Source: CAILZL01 sp050181835
GTDB taxonomy: Bacteria > Pseudomonadota > Gammaproteobacteria > Steroidobacterales > Steroidobacteraceae
Direction of reading: 5' to 3'
Length of the DNA stretch: 64,000 bases
NCBI GenBank assembly: GCA_050181835.1
Contig: JBFXCU010000012.1
Span: 18,215-82,214 of the forward strand
A program made the translations under genes and the position numbers. Numbering within the stretch: position 1 is the first letter of the stretch; each line of letters opens with the position of its first letter. Below are positions 1 to 7,137 of the stretch, piece by piece. The notes below the pieces were generated by a model that saw only the letters and a list, made by a program, of their open reading frames with translations, had not been told where the DNA came from and ran no database searches.

Positions 1-1057
1 CAGTGGCGCGATCCAGTGCTGGCTGAATGTATTGCATGGCACGATCTTGCAGCGATACCTGCAGCCCCCGCGTCGCACACCAACTGGCGATGTCGCCGCC
101 CATGACTCCTGCGCCCACCACATGTGCGTGGGTCGCTTTGGGTGCAGACTTGCCGCCAAGGCTTTTTAGTCGATCCTGCAACATGAATACTCGCACCAAA
201 TTGCGCGAGGTATCAGTACAAAACATGGTTGCAATCGACTGTGCTTCTGCTTCATATGCCGCATTGCCGTGTGCGCCGTAACGCTGCCATAAATCGACTA
301 CTGCGTAGGGGGCAGGGTAATGCTGTGGTGCAGCGTGGCGCGCGACCTTTTGACGCATTTTGTTAGCAATGAAAGGTCGCACCAAGCCGAGGTTCATCAA
401 CCGAGCACTGAATGCAGGTTGATGCGGTGCCGGTGCGCTCAACACCAGTTGCTTAGCTGCGTCGCGCAGCTCAGCGAGCGGTACCAAACGATCTACCAAG
501 CCAATTTGCTTTGCTTTGCTGGCAGGTATGGTTTTACCGGTCAGCATCAGATCCATTGCCGAAGCCGGGCCAAGTAGTTTGACAGCGCGTACCGTGCCAC
601 CAAAACCGGGATGAATCCCCAGCTGAACTTCTGGTAACCCCAGTGATGTTTTCACATCGCTGGCTGCAACTCGATAACGGCAGGCGAGAGCCAGCTCTAA
701 GCCACCACCCAGTGCGAAGCCGTGAATCGCAGCGACGCTGGGGCAGGGCAGTTGCTCAAGACGATCCAGCACCTGTTGGCCAGACCTGATGAGTACATAC
801 GCTTGTTCCTTGGTGGCGAGGCCGGTAAATTCCTTGATATCAGCGCCAGCAATGAAGCCACTGCTTTTGGCGGATGTAATCACTAACGCCCGTGGCTTGA
901 GCTTTTCCAGTTCAGCCAGCTGTGTATTCAGGTCATTCATCGCCGCATGCGACAGAGTATTAGCAGAGGATTCGGGTTTGTCGCACTCCAGCCAGGCAAC
1001 TTGGTCACTGTCGATACTATGCCGCCACATACTGTGGTTGGAGCTGTTGTTACTCAT
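1..1057 (-). CDS. Fatty-acid oxidation multienzyme protein (enoyl-CoA hydratase / 3-hydroxyacyl-CoA dehydrogenase), N-terminal part
   Basis: The reading frame stays open to the window edge, so only about 352 N-terminal residues are present. Residues ~15-200 form a crotonase fold: FIAGADIKEF (68-77) and HGFALGGGLELALACRYR (112-129) are the oxyanion-hole segments, and LPEVQLGIHPGFGGT (141-155) carries the catalytic glutamate region. At ~315 the Rossmann motif GAGVMGG begins the NAD-binding 3-hydroxyacyl-CoA dehydrogenase domain. This order is that of FadB/FadJ, which hydrate enoyl-CoA and then oxidise 3-hydroxyacyl-CoA in beta-oxidation. The ATG at 1055-1057 has a good ribosome site (AGGAAGGG). 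FadJ is more likely than FadB but I cannot separate them from this part; the thiolase partner is not visible. Confidence 0.88.
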   Translation of the reverse strand, partial: MSNNSSNHSMWRHSIDSDQVAWLECDKPESSANTLSHAAMNDLNTQLAELEKLKPRALVITSAKSSGFIAGADIKEFTGLATKEQAYVLIRSGQQVLDRLEQLPCPSVAAIHGFALGGGLELALACRYRVAASDVKTSLGLPEVQLGIHPGFGGTVRAVKLLGPASAMDLMLTGKTIPASKAKQIGLVDRLVPLAELRDAAKQLVLSAPAPHQPAFSARLMNLGLVRPFIANKMRQKVARHAAPQHYPAPYAVVDLWQRYGAHGNAAYEAEAQSIATMFCTDTSRNLVRVFMLQDRLKSLGGKSAPKATHAHVVGAGVMGGDIASWCATRGLQVSLQDRAMQYIQPALDRAT

Positions 1058-1108
1058 AAGTCCCTTCCTGATCGAGAAGTGCTAACACTATCGTTGCTAC
1101 TGTAGATA

Positions 1109-1849
1109 CTACATTGAGCCGATGTCGAATTCACAAATCAAGGGTAGATGATCTGAGTAACCTACCTGTGGTATCTCAAAGCGCGTGATCCTAATTTGCG
1201 GAGAATACAGGATGAAATCCAGCTCCCGGCGCGGCGATCGACTGGGATAAGAAGGCAGTCCGTCCTTATTGGCGCTGACTAAACCAGCCGCTTGGCAAAA
1301 CAGGTATATCTCATGATCACCCCAGAAGGTATTGAAGTCGCCTGCCACGATGACTGGCTTTTCAGAGCGCTTGATCAAGCTGTATAAATATCGCAGCTGA
1401 TCATGCCGATGCCTGAACTTGAGCGACAGATGCACCAGGAAAATCGCACAATCCTCTAGCTCCAGCTCAATGATGAGACGCTTGATACCTTGATCGAAGT
1501 AATGGAAGCGTTCACCGTGAACACGCGGTGCTGCCAGAAACGCATTGGCTTGTTTCCTGATAATGGGCAATAGGTGATTGATGGAAGACACGCCATACTT
1601 ACATTGGTAGAGGGAGTAGTGACCAATTGCATCGCCGATATACTGCGCTTGATTAATCAATCCTGATCGTACCGAACCGGTGTCAACCTCAACCAGACCA
1701 ACAATGTCGGGATCCTGCTCCTTGATAAACCGGGTTATCTGGTTCAATACTCGGCGATTACTGCGCAGATAACCTGCGCCAGGTAGTGGCAAATGGAACG
1801 CGGCACCGGTTCCGGTGGCATAACGAATGTTATATAGCAAAAATTTCAT
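1109..1849 (-). CDS. Endonuclease/exonuclease/phosphatase family protein
   Basis: A 246-residue protein of the metal-dependent EEP fold (DNase I / exonuclease III / inositol phosphatase superfamily). Expected motifs appear in order: an N-terminal LLYNIRY strand, GLVEVDTGS with the metal-binding Glu, VAGDFNTFWGD (the GDFN motif), ELDFIL, and the terminal SDHLPL with the catalytic Asp-His. The frame can be read back to 2107, but the first 86 codons overlap the divergent TIR gene and are not family-like, so I start at the ATG beginning MKFLLYNIRYATG. The substrate (nucleic acid, phosphoinositide or other phosphodiester) cannot be told. No signal peptide is seen, so a cytoplasmic enzyme is likely. 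Confidence 0.82.
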   Translation of the reverse strand: MKFLLYNIRYATGTGAAFHLPLPGAGYLRSNRRVLNQITRFIKEQDPDIVGLVEVDTGSVRSGLINQAQYIGDAIGHYSLYQCKYGVSSINHLLPIIRKQANAFLAAPRVHGERFHYFDQGIKRLIIELELEDCAIFLVHLSLKFRHRHDQLRYLYSLIKRSEKPVIVAGDFNTFWGDHEIYLFCQAAGLVSANKDGLPSYPSRSPRRELDFILYSPQIRITRFEIPQVGYSDHLPLICEFDIGSM

Positions 1850-1959
1850 CGTGGTTTGGGTAAGGGTGTTTTCTAGGTAGGCGTCGGGCTTAGAATGGGC
1901 GTGCTGGCATGAGCCCAAGTGATAGTTTGGCAGGCTTAGGCCAATATAAGGAGCCTTGA

Positions 1960-2421
1960 ATGAGTTCTGTTTCGCAGCAAAATCCGGTTCGCGTGTTTGT
2001 CGCGCATGCATTCGCCAGTAATGACGACTATCGGCGACTATTTGAATATCTGGAAGGCTCCAAAAATTTCTTTTACCGCAACTGTAGCGTGCCAGAGGTA
2101 AGCCCAACTCTGGACAAAGATGGGCTACGCCAAGAGCTACGCAGGCAAATTGGTCTGTCTGAAGTCATCTTAGTTCCAGCTGGTCAGTATCAGGAACATA
2201 AAGATTGGATTGATTTTCAGGTGAATTGTGCCAAAGGCTTCGACAAACCTGTAATTGTGCTGGCAGCGTTTGGTGTCGCAGAAAAGCTGCCGGTGCTTTT
2301 AGAGGCGCTCGCCAGCGAAGTCGTTGAATGGAATGACCGTGACATTGTCGACGCCATCAAGCGTCAAGCTCGCCATGAAGAATCCACCCGTTGGGATGTC
2401 ATTGAATTCAAGCTGGACTGA
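1960..2421 (+). CDS. Stand-alone TIR-like (ThsB/DUF1863-type) domain protein
   Basis: A 153-residue single-domain protein. The first strand VRVFVAHAF (10-18), the FEYLEGSKNFFYRNCSVPE segment (28-46), LRQELRRQIGLSEVILVPAGQY (57-77) and KPVIVLAAFG (96-105) match the layout of small bacterial TIR proteins related to Thoeris ThsB. Relatives as I remember them have W-I-x-x-E after the AG.Y segment, where Glu is the predicted NADase residue. Here the sequence is W83-I-D-F-Q87, a glutamine. The protein may therefore be catalytically weak or act by binding. The start has a strong ribosome site (AAGGAG, 7 nt upstream). It lies immediately beside an Xer attachment-like site, a typical place for acquired genes. 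A defence role is inference; no partner ThsA, SIR2 or membrane effector is seen next to it. Confidence 0.75.
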   Translation: MSSVSQQNPVRVFVAHAFASNDDYRRLFEYLEGSKNFFYRNCSVPEVSPTLDKDGLRQELRRQIGLSEVILVPAGQYQEHKDWIDFQVNCAKGFDKPVIVLAAFGVAEKLPVLLEALASEVVEWNDRDIVDAIKRQARHEESTRWDVIEFKLD

Positions 2422-2454
2422 AATACCAAGGGCAACGAAATACCGAGCCATATT

Positions 2455-2482
2455 ACTTCGCATAATGTATAGCTCCTTCTGT
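2455..2482 (+). repeat. dif-like half site (left attachment site of the cassette)
   Basis: The first 17 bases, ACTTCGCATAATGTATA (2455-2471), are identical to those of the full dif candidate at 3350. They supply a XerC-type arm and the 6-base centre TGTATA. The following 11 bases (GCTCCTTCTGT) do not resemble a XerD arm. A site with a good XerC arm and poor XerD arm is what elements integrated by XerC at dif (CTX-phage type) leave on one side. On the minus strand the site carries an ATG preceded by AAGGAG. Confidence 0.7.
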
Positions 2483-3349
2483 GGGTTTAGGGTGAGCTGC
2501 CAAGGGTGAGTTAGCAAGGTTTGGTTGCTGAACGAGTGTGCATTCCTGTTCAGGTTCGAATGAGCAATTCCGGGCCTCCTGTATGCCTTCTTGCTTAAGT
2601 GTTACTAAATCAAGATTAGGGCGCGCTTCGCGCGCGGTGACGTCCGAGCCGCCTCCGGCGTCCGGAACGACACTCGCGAGCGAAGCGGCGGCCATACTTC
2701 CTGCCATGACAGCAAGCGATGACACGCCCCCAAGAAGGTTGTCCGGGGTGGCAATCGGCCCTTCGACCTGACCCCCGGCAGACGCCGCCAGACCTTCCCC
2801 AGATCGACCAGCGACCCGCCTCCGACCTGTAGAGCAGGGCGACACCACCGACGGCACTCCGTTAGACAGCACGGAACGGTTACGCGTCCCTGCTTCCGCT
2901 TCGCCCGGACGCGCTGAATCCCTCAGCGCGAGAGCCGCAGCCCCAACCGCGTCACCGTGCTGGCTGTGGGGCTGGCTTGGGCAGGTTGAGGACGTGATCG
3001 CGCCGCCATTGCTCAATCCATGCCCGGAGGTGACCGATTTCCCGTTGCTGGCTGGTGACCTGTTGTTTGACGATGACATACGCCCGTAGCAGTCCTGGGG
3101 TGAATGGCTCATTGTCCGGCGTCCAGAGCTGACCGGCTCGGAGGGTGAACCCTTGCCATGCCGTATCAAGGCAGCCGAGGTCGCCGTGGTAGCGCAAGGC
3201 AACAAGGGCGGCATATCCCGGTGACACTCTGTCGGCACGCTTCCAACGATGAGCGGTACGGTCTGAGACCGATCCCAGCTGGGCAAGGTGGTAGACGGGG
3301 ATTCCGTAGGGTGAAAGCCTGACCGAGGGTTGTCCGCCCCGTACTGACG
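2455..3349. mobile_element. Small Xer-exploiting (dif-integrated) element or filamentous-phage remnant, ~0.9 kb
   Basis: The 895 bp between the two 17-base identical dif-type repeats is GC-rich, unlike the flanking genes, and contains one recognisable phage-type gene (2952-3440, minus). From 2483 to 2951 I see no convincing gene, only GC-rich sequence with small palindromes such as GCGCGCTTCGCGCGC near 2620. No replication initiator, coat, or assembly (Zot) gene is present. The element is therefore a remnant, a satellite that depends on a helper phage, or a passive cassette. Confidence 0.6.
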
Positions 3350-3440
3350 ACTTCGCATAATGTATATTATGGCAAGTAATACGTGATGCGCTGGCCCGAC
3401 GCCGCCGACGCAAGACACTTCGGCTCAGGAATGCGACCAC
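2952..3440 (-). CDS. Phage-type HTH protein with DUF3653-like domain; start unclear
   Basis: The part inside the element (~130 residues) reads as a helix-turn-helix segment, HLAQLGSVSDRTAHRW, followed by WQGFTLRAGQLWTPDNEPFTPG. The latter resembles the W.G....G.L..P.G..F..G pattern of the DUF3653 family found in filamentous phages of Xanthomonas and relatives. A C-terminal helical tail (VKQQVTSQQREIGHLRAWIEQW) follows. No ATG, GTG or TTG codon is in frame between the dif site and the HTH. In the integrated state the frame can start only upstream of dif (GTG at 3440), giving an implausible arginine-rich N-terminus. The gene may be truncated, frameshifted, or expressed only from the excised circle. 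The family assignment is from memory of the pattern. Confidence 0.5.
   Translation of the reverse strand: MVAFLSRSVLRRRRRASASRITCHNIHYAKSSVRGGQPSVRLSPYGIPVYHLAQLGSVSDRTAHRWKRADRVSPGYAALVALRYHGDLGCLDTAWQGFTLRAGQLWTPDNEPFTPGLLRAYVIVKQQVTSQQREIGHLRAWIEQWRRDHVLNLPKPAPQPAR
3350..3377 (+). other. Candidate dif site (XerC/XerD recombination site)
   Basis: A 28-base site: left arm ACTTCGCATAA, 6-base centre TGTATA, right arm TTATGGCAAGT. The E. coli dif arms are GGTGCGCATAA and TTATGTTAAAT with the same centre TGTATA. The match is therefore exact over the inner palindromic core and centre, with changes only at the outer edges. This is either the chromosomal dif used to resolve chromosome dimers at the terminus or a reconstituted copy left after integration. 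It marks the right edge of the small element. Confidence 0.82.
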
Positions 3441-3454
3441 GTTCCCAGCTCATC

Positions 3455-3473
3455 GCATGGCGTGACGCCATGC
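3455..3473. repeat. Perfect 8-bp hairpin upstream of the lipoprotein gene
   Basis: GCATGGCG, loop TGA, CGCCATGC. It lies 25 bases before the lipoprotein start and has no T-run, so it is not an intrinsic terminator. It could affect translation of the lipoprotein or simply belong to the structured dif region. Confidence 0.4.
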
Positions 3474-3497
3474 TGTACCACCACTCGAGGATATCCA

Positions 3498-3743
3498 ATG
3501 AAACCATTATTCACTGTGGCCGTGCTGGCCGCGCTCACTGGCTGCACCGTGGCCGATCGCATCACCACGGCTGGCGATCCCGCCGCAGTAAAAGAACGCG
3601 AGTTGACCCGGCGCTATGCGTTCTGCGTCAAACAGCAACTTGGGGCGTTCGGTTCGTTTGCCTCGCCAGAAAGCCGCCGCATTGCCTCCGAATCATGCCA
3701 AGCGGTGCTGCAACCCTCAAGCGCGAGCGCGGCCACGCCCTAA
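3498..3743 (+). CDS. Small putative lipoprotein
   Basis: An 81-residue protein starting MKPLFTVAVLAALTGC, a signal peptide with lipobox LTGC, so residue C16 should be lipidated. The mature part is short and polar, with two further cysteines in YAFCVKQQ and SESCQAV that could form a disulphide. I chose the ATG at 3498 because GAGGA lies just upstream and the 12-codon upstream extension has no signal character. Composition is GC-rich like the adjacent cassette, and it sits between dif and purB, so it may be acquired. I do not recognise the family. Confidence 0.65.
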   Translation: MKPLFTVAVLAALTGCTVADRITTAGDPAAVKERELTRRYAFCVKQQLGAFGSFASPESRRIASESCQAVLQPSSASAATP

Positions 3744-4031
3744 AGCCAGCCACAACCCTGCCGACGCCGTAGCGTCATGGGCAACACGGATCGGCTTCGT
3801 GGCTTTGCTAACTAACTATTCTGCGGAATAGCTGGACGGTTACGCCTGCTGAATTGTCCACGATCCCGCTAGTGCATCAACGAGTCAATGCGTTAACGAA
3901 CTTGCGCAGCACCGGCACACAACCCACTCTTGGCACCCATTATCACTCTAGCACCGGTGGTAGTACGGGAATTTCCCGCCCCTAGGGTATGATGCGCGCC
4001 CGAATTTCTCTGCCTGATTGTGGGTACGCTT

Positions 4032-5399
4032 ATGAATCTCAACGCCCTAACTGCCATTTCCCCTGTAGATGGTCGATATGTCGACAAGGCTAACGAGCTA
4101 CGACCTATTTTCAGTGAATATGGCTTGATTCGGCAGCGAGTACGGGTTGAGGCACTATGGTTCAAAGCCTTGGCTCAGGAAAAAGGCATTGTTGAGCTGA
4201 ACGGGCTACCAGCCACAGTATTTGCAGCACTGGACGAATTAGCCGCTGGCCTGAGCTTGGAAGATGCCGCCAAAGTAAAAGAGTACGAGCGCAGCACCAA
4301 TCACGATGTTAAGGCGGTGGAATACTTGGTGAAGGCTCGTCTGGATGCCTTCCCTGAAGGCAAAGCCCGACGTGAATTCGTACATTTCGCCTGCACATCG
4401 GAAGACATTAATAATTTGAGCTATGCCTTGATGCTCAAAGAAGCGCGCGATCAGGTACTGCTACCTGCGCTGGTGAAATTGATTGCGCGACTTAAAGTGC
4501 TTGCGCATGATCAGGCCGATCTGCCGATGATGTCGCGCACTCACGGCCAGCCTGCGACACCTACTACTTTGGGCAAAGAAATTGCCAATGTCGCGTTTCG
4601 TTTACAGCGCAAGCATGATCAGCTGGCTGCGGTGACCATACTTGGCAAAATCAATGGCGCGGTGGGTAATTTCAATGCCCATGTGGTCGCGTATCCAGAG
4701 GTTGACTGGCAGCAACTGGGGCAACGGTTGGTCGAATCATTGGGTTTGCAATGGAACCCCTACACCACCCAGATCGAGCCACACGACTGGATGGCGGAAT
4801 GCTTTGATGCGCTGGCCGGTGTCAATACGGTGTTGATAGATTTCAGTCGCGATGCGTGGGGTTATGTGTCGCTGGGTTACTTCAAACAGCGCGTAGTGGC
4901 AGGTGAAACCGGCTCATCAACCATGCCGCATAAAGTGAATCCAATTGATTTTGAGAATGGCGAGGGCAATCTTGGACTTGCTAACGCCCTGCTGCGTTTT
5001 CTTGCCGACAAATTACCGATCTCGCGTTGGCAGCGTGATCTCACCGATTCAACCGTCGTTCGCAATGTTGGCGTCGCGGTAACCCACAGTCTGCTGGCAT
5101 GGAAATCGATCAACCGGGGCTTGGATCGTATTGACGTCAATGCTGTCCGGCTGGCCGAAGACTTGGATGCCAACTGGGAGCTACTGGCTGAGCCAATCCA
5201 GACTGTGATGCGTCGTTACGGTGTTGAAAATGCGTATGAGCAATTAAAAGAACTCACACGTGGGCAGCGAGTCGACGCGGCGGCAATGCAGCGGTTCGTC
5301 TCCGGACTCAATCTTCCGGATGAAGCTCGGCAAGCACTGCTCAAGCTGACGCCTGCCAATTATCTCGGAGTTGCTTCGGATTTGGCGAAAAATATCTGA
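4032..5399 (+). CDS. purB: Adenylosuccinate lyase
   Basis: A 455-residue enzyme of the fumarase/aspartase superfamily. It makes AICAR from SAICAR and AMP from adenylosuccinate in purine synthesis. The N-terminus LTAISPVDGRY, the catalytic-histidine segment SRTHGQPATPTTLGKE, and the superfamily signature GSSTMPHKVNP (about residues 294-304) are all present. I start at the ATG giving MNLNALTAISPVDGRY, which aligns with E. coli PurB; an in-frame GTG at 4020 would add four residues. In enterobacteria purB lies in a nudJ-mnmA-hflD-purB group. Here nudJ and mnmA follow purB instead, and hflD is not seen. Confidence 0.97.
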   Translation: MNLNALTAISPVDGRYVDKANELRPIFSEYGLIRQRVRVEALWFKALAQEKGIVELNGLPATVFAALDELAAGLSLEDAAKVKEYERSTNHDVKAVEYLVKARLDAFPEGKARREFVHFACTSEDINNLSYALMLKEARDQVLLPALVKLIARLKVLAHDQADLPMMSRTHGQPATPTTLGKEIANVAFRLQRKHDQLAAVTILGKINGAVGNFNAHVVAYPEVDWQQLGQRLVESLGLQWNPYTTQIEPHDWMAECFDALAGVNTVLIDFSRDAWGYVSLGYFKQRVVAGETGSSTMPHKVNPIDFENGEGNLGLANALLRFLADKLPISRWQRDLTDSTVVRNVGVAVTHSLLAWKSINRGLDRIDVNAVRLAEDLDANWELLAEPIQTVMRRYGVENAYEQLKELTRGQRVDAAAMQRFVSGLNLPDEARQALLKLTPANYLGVASDLAKNI

Positions 5400-5558
5400 A
5401 TTGTTCGGCACTTGCTGCAACTTTCTTGACGTAATATCCGAAAACGTGACCCGGTCAACAGCTCAGCATGGACGAAATACTTACGTTTAAGGCGTCATTT
5501 GACGCTGCTCCGCAGGGAGGACGAGGCTGAGCAGCACCGCTTAACGACGAGTACTGCC

Positions 5559-6110
5559 ATGAGCCTGGAAATAGGCCGAACAATAACTACTGACACCGGT
5601 AGCCATCTGGTACTAACCAGCTCACCGGTACTATTCACCACACAGGCAGAAATGCGCGAGCAACTACTGTGTCTGGCTCGCACCGCAGAGCGCCAGATAA
5701 CCTTCTGGTCGCGTGACCTGAACTCCGGCTTATTTGAAAGCGCCAGTTTTCTGGATGTGCTGAAACGGTTTGTGCTGGCGCGTCGCAATGCCAAAGTCAG
5801 GATTCTCACCCTTCCTCTTACTGAACAAACTGAACGTGATCATCCGATTTTATTGATGGCGGCACGACTACCGAATTGTTTCGAAATCCGTGCTACGGAT
5901 AGCACCTGTCTGGAGGCGGCTGAATTGCTGCTCGCTGACGAGCGTGGTGTGCTATACCGAATCCAACCAGATCGCTGGGATGGTATGGCGAATATCTACG
6001 ATCCAATGGTGGCGCGATTTTATCGCGTACAGTTTGATACGGCTTGGAATGCGGCACAGCCACCAACTCCGCTCGAACATAGCGTGAGCCTCCAAGCCCC
6101 AACATATTGA
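5559..6110 (+). CDS. Conserved hypothetical protein (DUF7931-like)
   Basis: A 183-residue soluble protein with no signal peptide or membrane segment. The middle, AERQITFWSRDLNSGLFESASFLDVLKRFVLARRNAKVRILT, alternates strands and helices in a way that recalls the phospholipase D-like half-domain, but no HKD motif is present. I place it tentatively with a pseudomonad family I remember as DUF7931. The ATG at 5559 is preferred; a TTG at 5499 would add 20 residues and has no better ribosome site. The gap before it (5400-5558) holds no other gene. It ends 7 bases before nudJ, so the two are probably co-transcribed. Function unknown. Confidence 0.6.
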   Translation: MSLEIGRTITTDTGSHLVLTSSPVLFTTQAEMREQLLCLARTAERQITFWSRDLNSGLFESASFLDVLKRFVLARRNAKVRILTLPLTEQTERDHPILLMAARLPNCFEIRATDSTCLEAAELLLADERGVLYRIQPDRWDGMANIYDPMVARFYRVQFDTAWNAAQPPTPLEHSVSLQAPTY

Positions 6111-6117
6111 GGTTGTT

Positions 6118-6615
6118 ATGGTGTGGAAGCCGGATGTTACTGTTGCGGCGGTCGTTGAACGCGACGGTCGCTTTTTGCTCGTTGAAGAACACATGGGCCA
6201 ACGTTTGGTCATTAACCAGCCTGCAGGCCATTTGGAGGCCAATGAGTCGCTACGCGAGGCAGTGATCCGCGAGGCGCTGGAAGAAACTGCGTGGAGCTTT
6301 GTTCCGGAGTCGGTCAGTGGAATTTATCTATGGCCACATCCGGAGCGCCCGATAAGCTTTCTGCGTGTGGCGTTTGTTGGGCAGGTGGTACAGCATCACC
6401 CGGAACGGCGCTTGGACCATGGCATCCGTCGCGCCCTGTGGCTGTCCCGCAATGAAGTCGAGCAGCGTTCGACGCAGCTACGCAGCCCACTGGTGCTGCA
6501 GTGTATTGATGATTATCTCAGCGGCGCTCGTTATCCCCTCTCACTACTCACGCATCTAGGTAGTCCCGAAAGCCTGATTACTACCAGAGGGTTGGTCGGG
6601 ACTCATGTAATTTGA
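6118..6615 (+). CDS. nudJ: NUDIX hydrolase, NudJ-type phosphatase
   Basis: A 165-residue protein. The Nudix box runs from GHLEANESLREAVIREALEE: it has the invariant Gly, the Glu seven residues on, and the RE..EE core that binds metal. The N-terminus MVWKPDVTVAAVVERDGRFLLVEE and the neighbourhood of mnmA are typical of NudJ. In E. coli NudJ hydrolyses nucleoside tri- and diphosphates and the thiamin precursor HMP-PP. The start has GAGG 6 nt upstream. From 6616 to 6792 I see no gene. Confidence 0.88.
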   Translation: MVWKPDVTVAAVVERDGRFLLVEEHMGQRLVINQPAGHLEANESLREAVIREALEETAWSFVPESVSGIYLWPHPERPISFLRVAFVGQVVQHHPERRLDHGIRRALWLSRNEVEQRSTQLRSPLVLQCIDDYLSGARYPLSLLTHLGSPESLITTRGLVGTHVI

Positions 6616-6792
6616 CCCGTAATCGCTGCTAATCAGCAGTCACTATTTTGAAGTTCCGACGTCCTCCCGATATTAAGTAGCGGCTGGACATCGACGACCA
6701 TCTCGCAGTAGCGTTGCATGGGTAAAGGATCTATTTTCTCGATTGCGTTTTTAAGGGCCTGAGATGCTCAACTGACCATAAGGACAATAACC

Positions 6793-7089
6793 ATGCTTTT
6801 TATCGCACGATTTCACGACAAACCCGGAATTGCAGAGCGGAGGGCAGAACTTCTGCAGGAGCACTTCAGCTGGCTGGCAGCCAACAGCGACCGGGTTCTG
6901 CTGGCAGGTGCGGTCCGGACGGACGTCGACGGCGACTCACTCGGCGGACTATGGATCATCGAAGCCGACAGCAAGGCGGACGTTGAGTCAGTCTATCAGG
7001 GTGACCCGTTCTTCGCGAACGGCTTGCGCGACCGGGTAGAGATATTGGCCTACTTCAAGGCCAACCCGGAACGCATGGCTACGATCTAG
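6793..7089 (+). CDS. YciI-like protein
   Basis: A 98-residue protein with the dimeric ferredoxin-like fold of YciI: the N-terminal strand MLFIARFHDKPG, a His in LLQEHFSWL, an AGAVRTD turn, and SVYQGDPFFANGLRDRVEIL near the end. The family is small and of unknown physiological role. An active-site His-Asp pair is conserved in it, and here H24 and D57 or D71 are candidates. A clear ribosome site (AAGGA) precedes the ATG. Its insertion between nudJ and mnmA, with a visibly higher GC content, suggests it is a later arrival. Confidence 0.8.
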   Translation: MLFIARFHDKPGIAERRAELLQEHFSWLAANSDRVLLAGAVRTDVDGDSLGGLWIIEADSKADVESVYQGDPFFANGLRDRVEILAYFKANPERMATI

Positions 7090-7125
7090 TGGCTGGAACA
7101 CAGCCCTTACGACCTTGTAGGCTCC

Positions 7126-7131
7126 TATAAT
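7126..7131 (+). promoter_or_regulatory. Candidate -10 element just before mnmA
   Basis: A perfect TATAAT lies with its last base only 6 bases before the mnmA ATG. If used, transcription would start at or within a base or two of the start codon, giving a leaderless or nearly leaderless mRNA. No Shine-Dalgarno sequence is visible before mnmA, which agrees. There is no good -35 at 17 bp spacing (TTACGA is at 13), so the promoter is tentative. Confidence 0.35.
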
Positions 7132-7137
7132 GGCCGC

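Noticed and set aside
1850..2107. N-terminal extension of the EEP-family gene
   Set aside because: It runs antisense into the TIR gene and lacks family similarity; the ATG at 1849 begins the conserved fold.
2299..2517. Minus-strand frame starting from the AAGGAG-ATG in the left att site region and running into the TIR gene
   Set aside because: Apart from the ribosome site it is antisense to a real gene; kept only as a note on the att site.
2453..3418. A long minus-strand frame (321 codons) through the whole dif cassette
   Set aside because: Composition is Ser/Gly/Ala/Arg-rich with no family-like segment. It overlaps the better-supported HTH frame, and long open frames are expected by chance in this GC-rich stretch.
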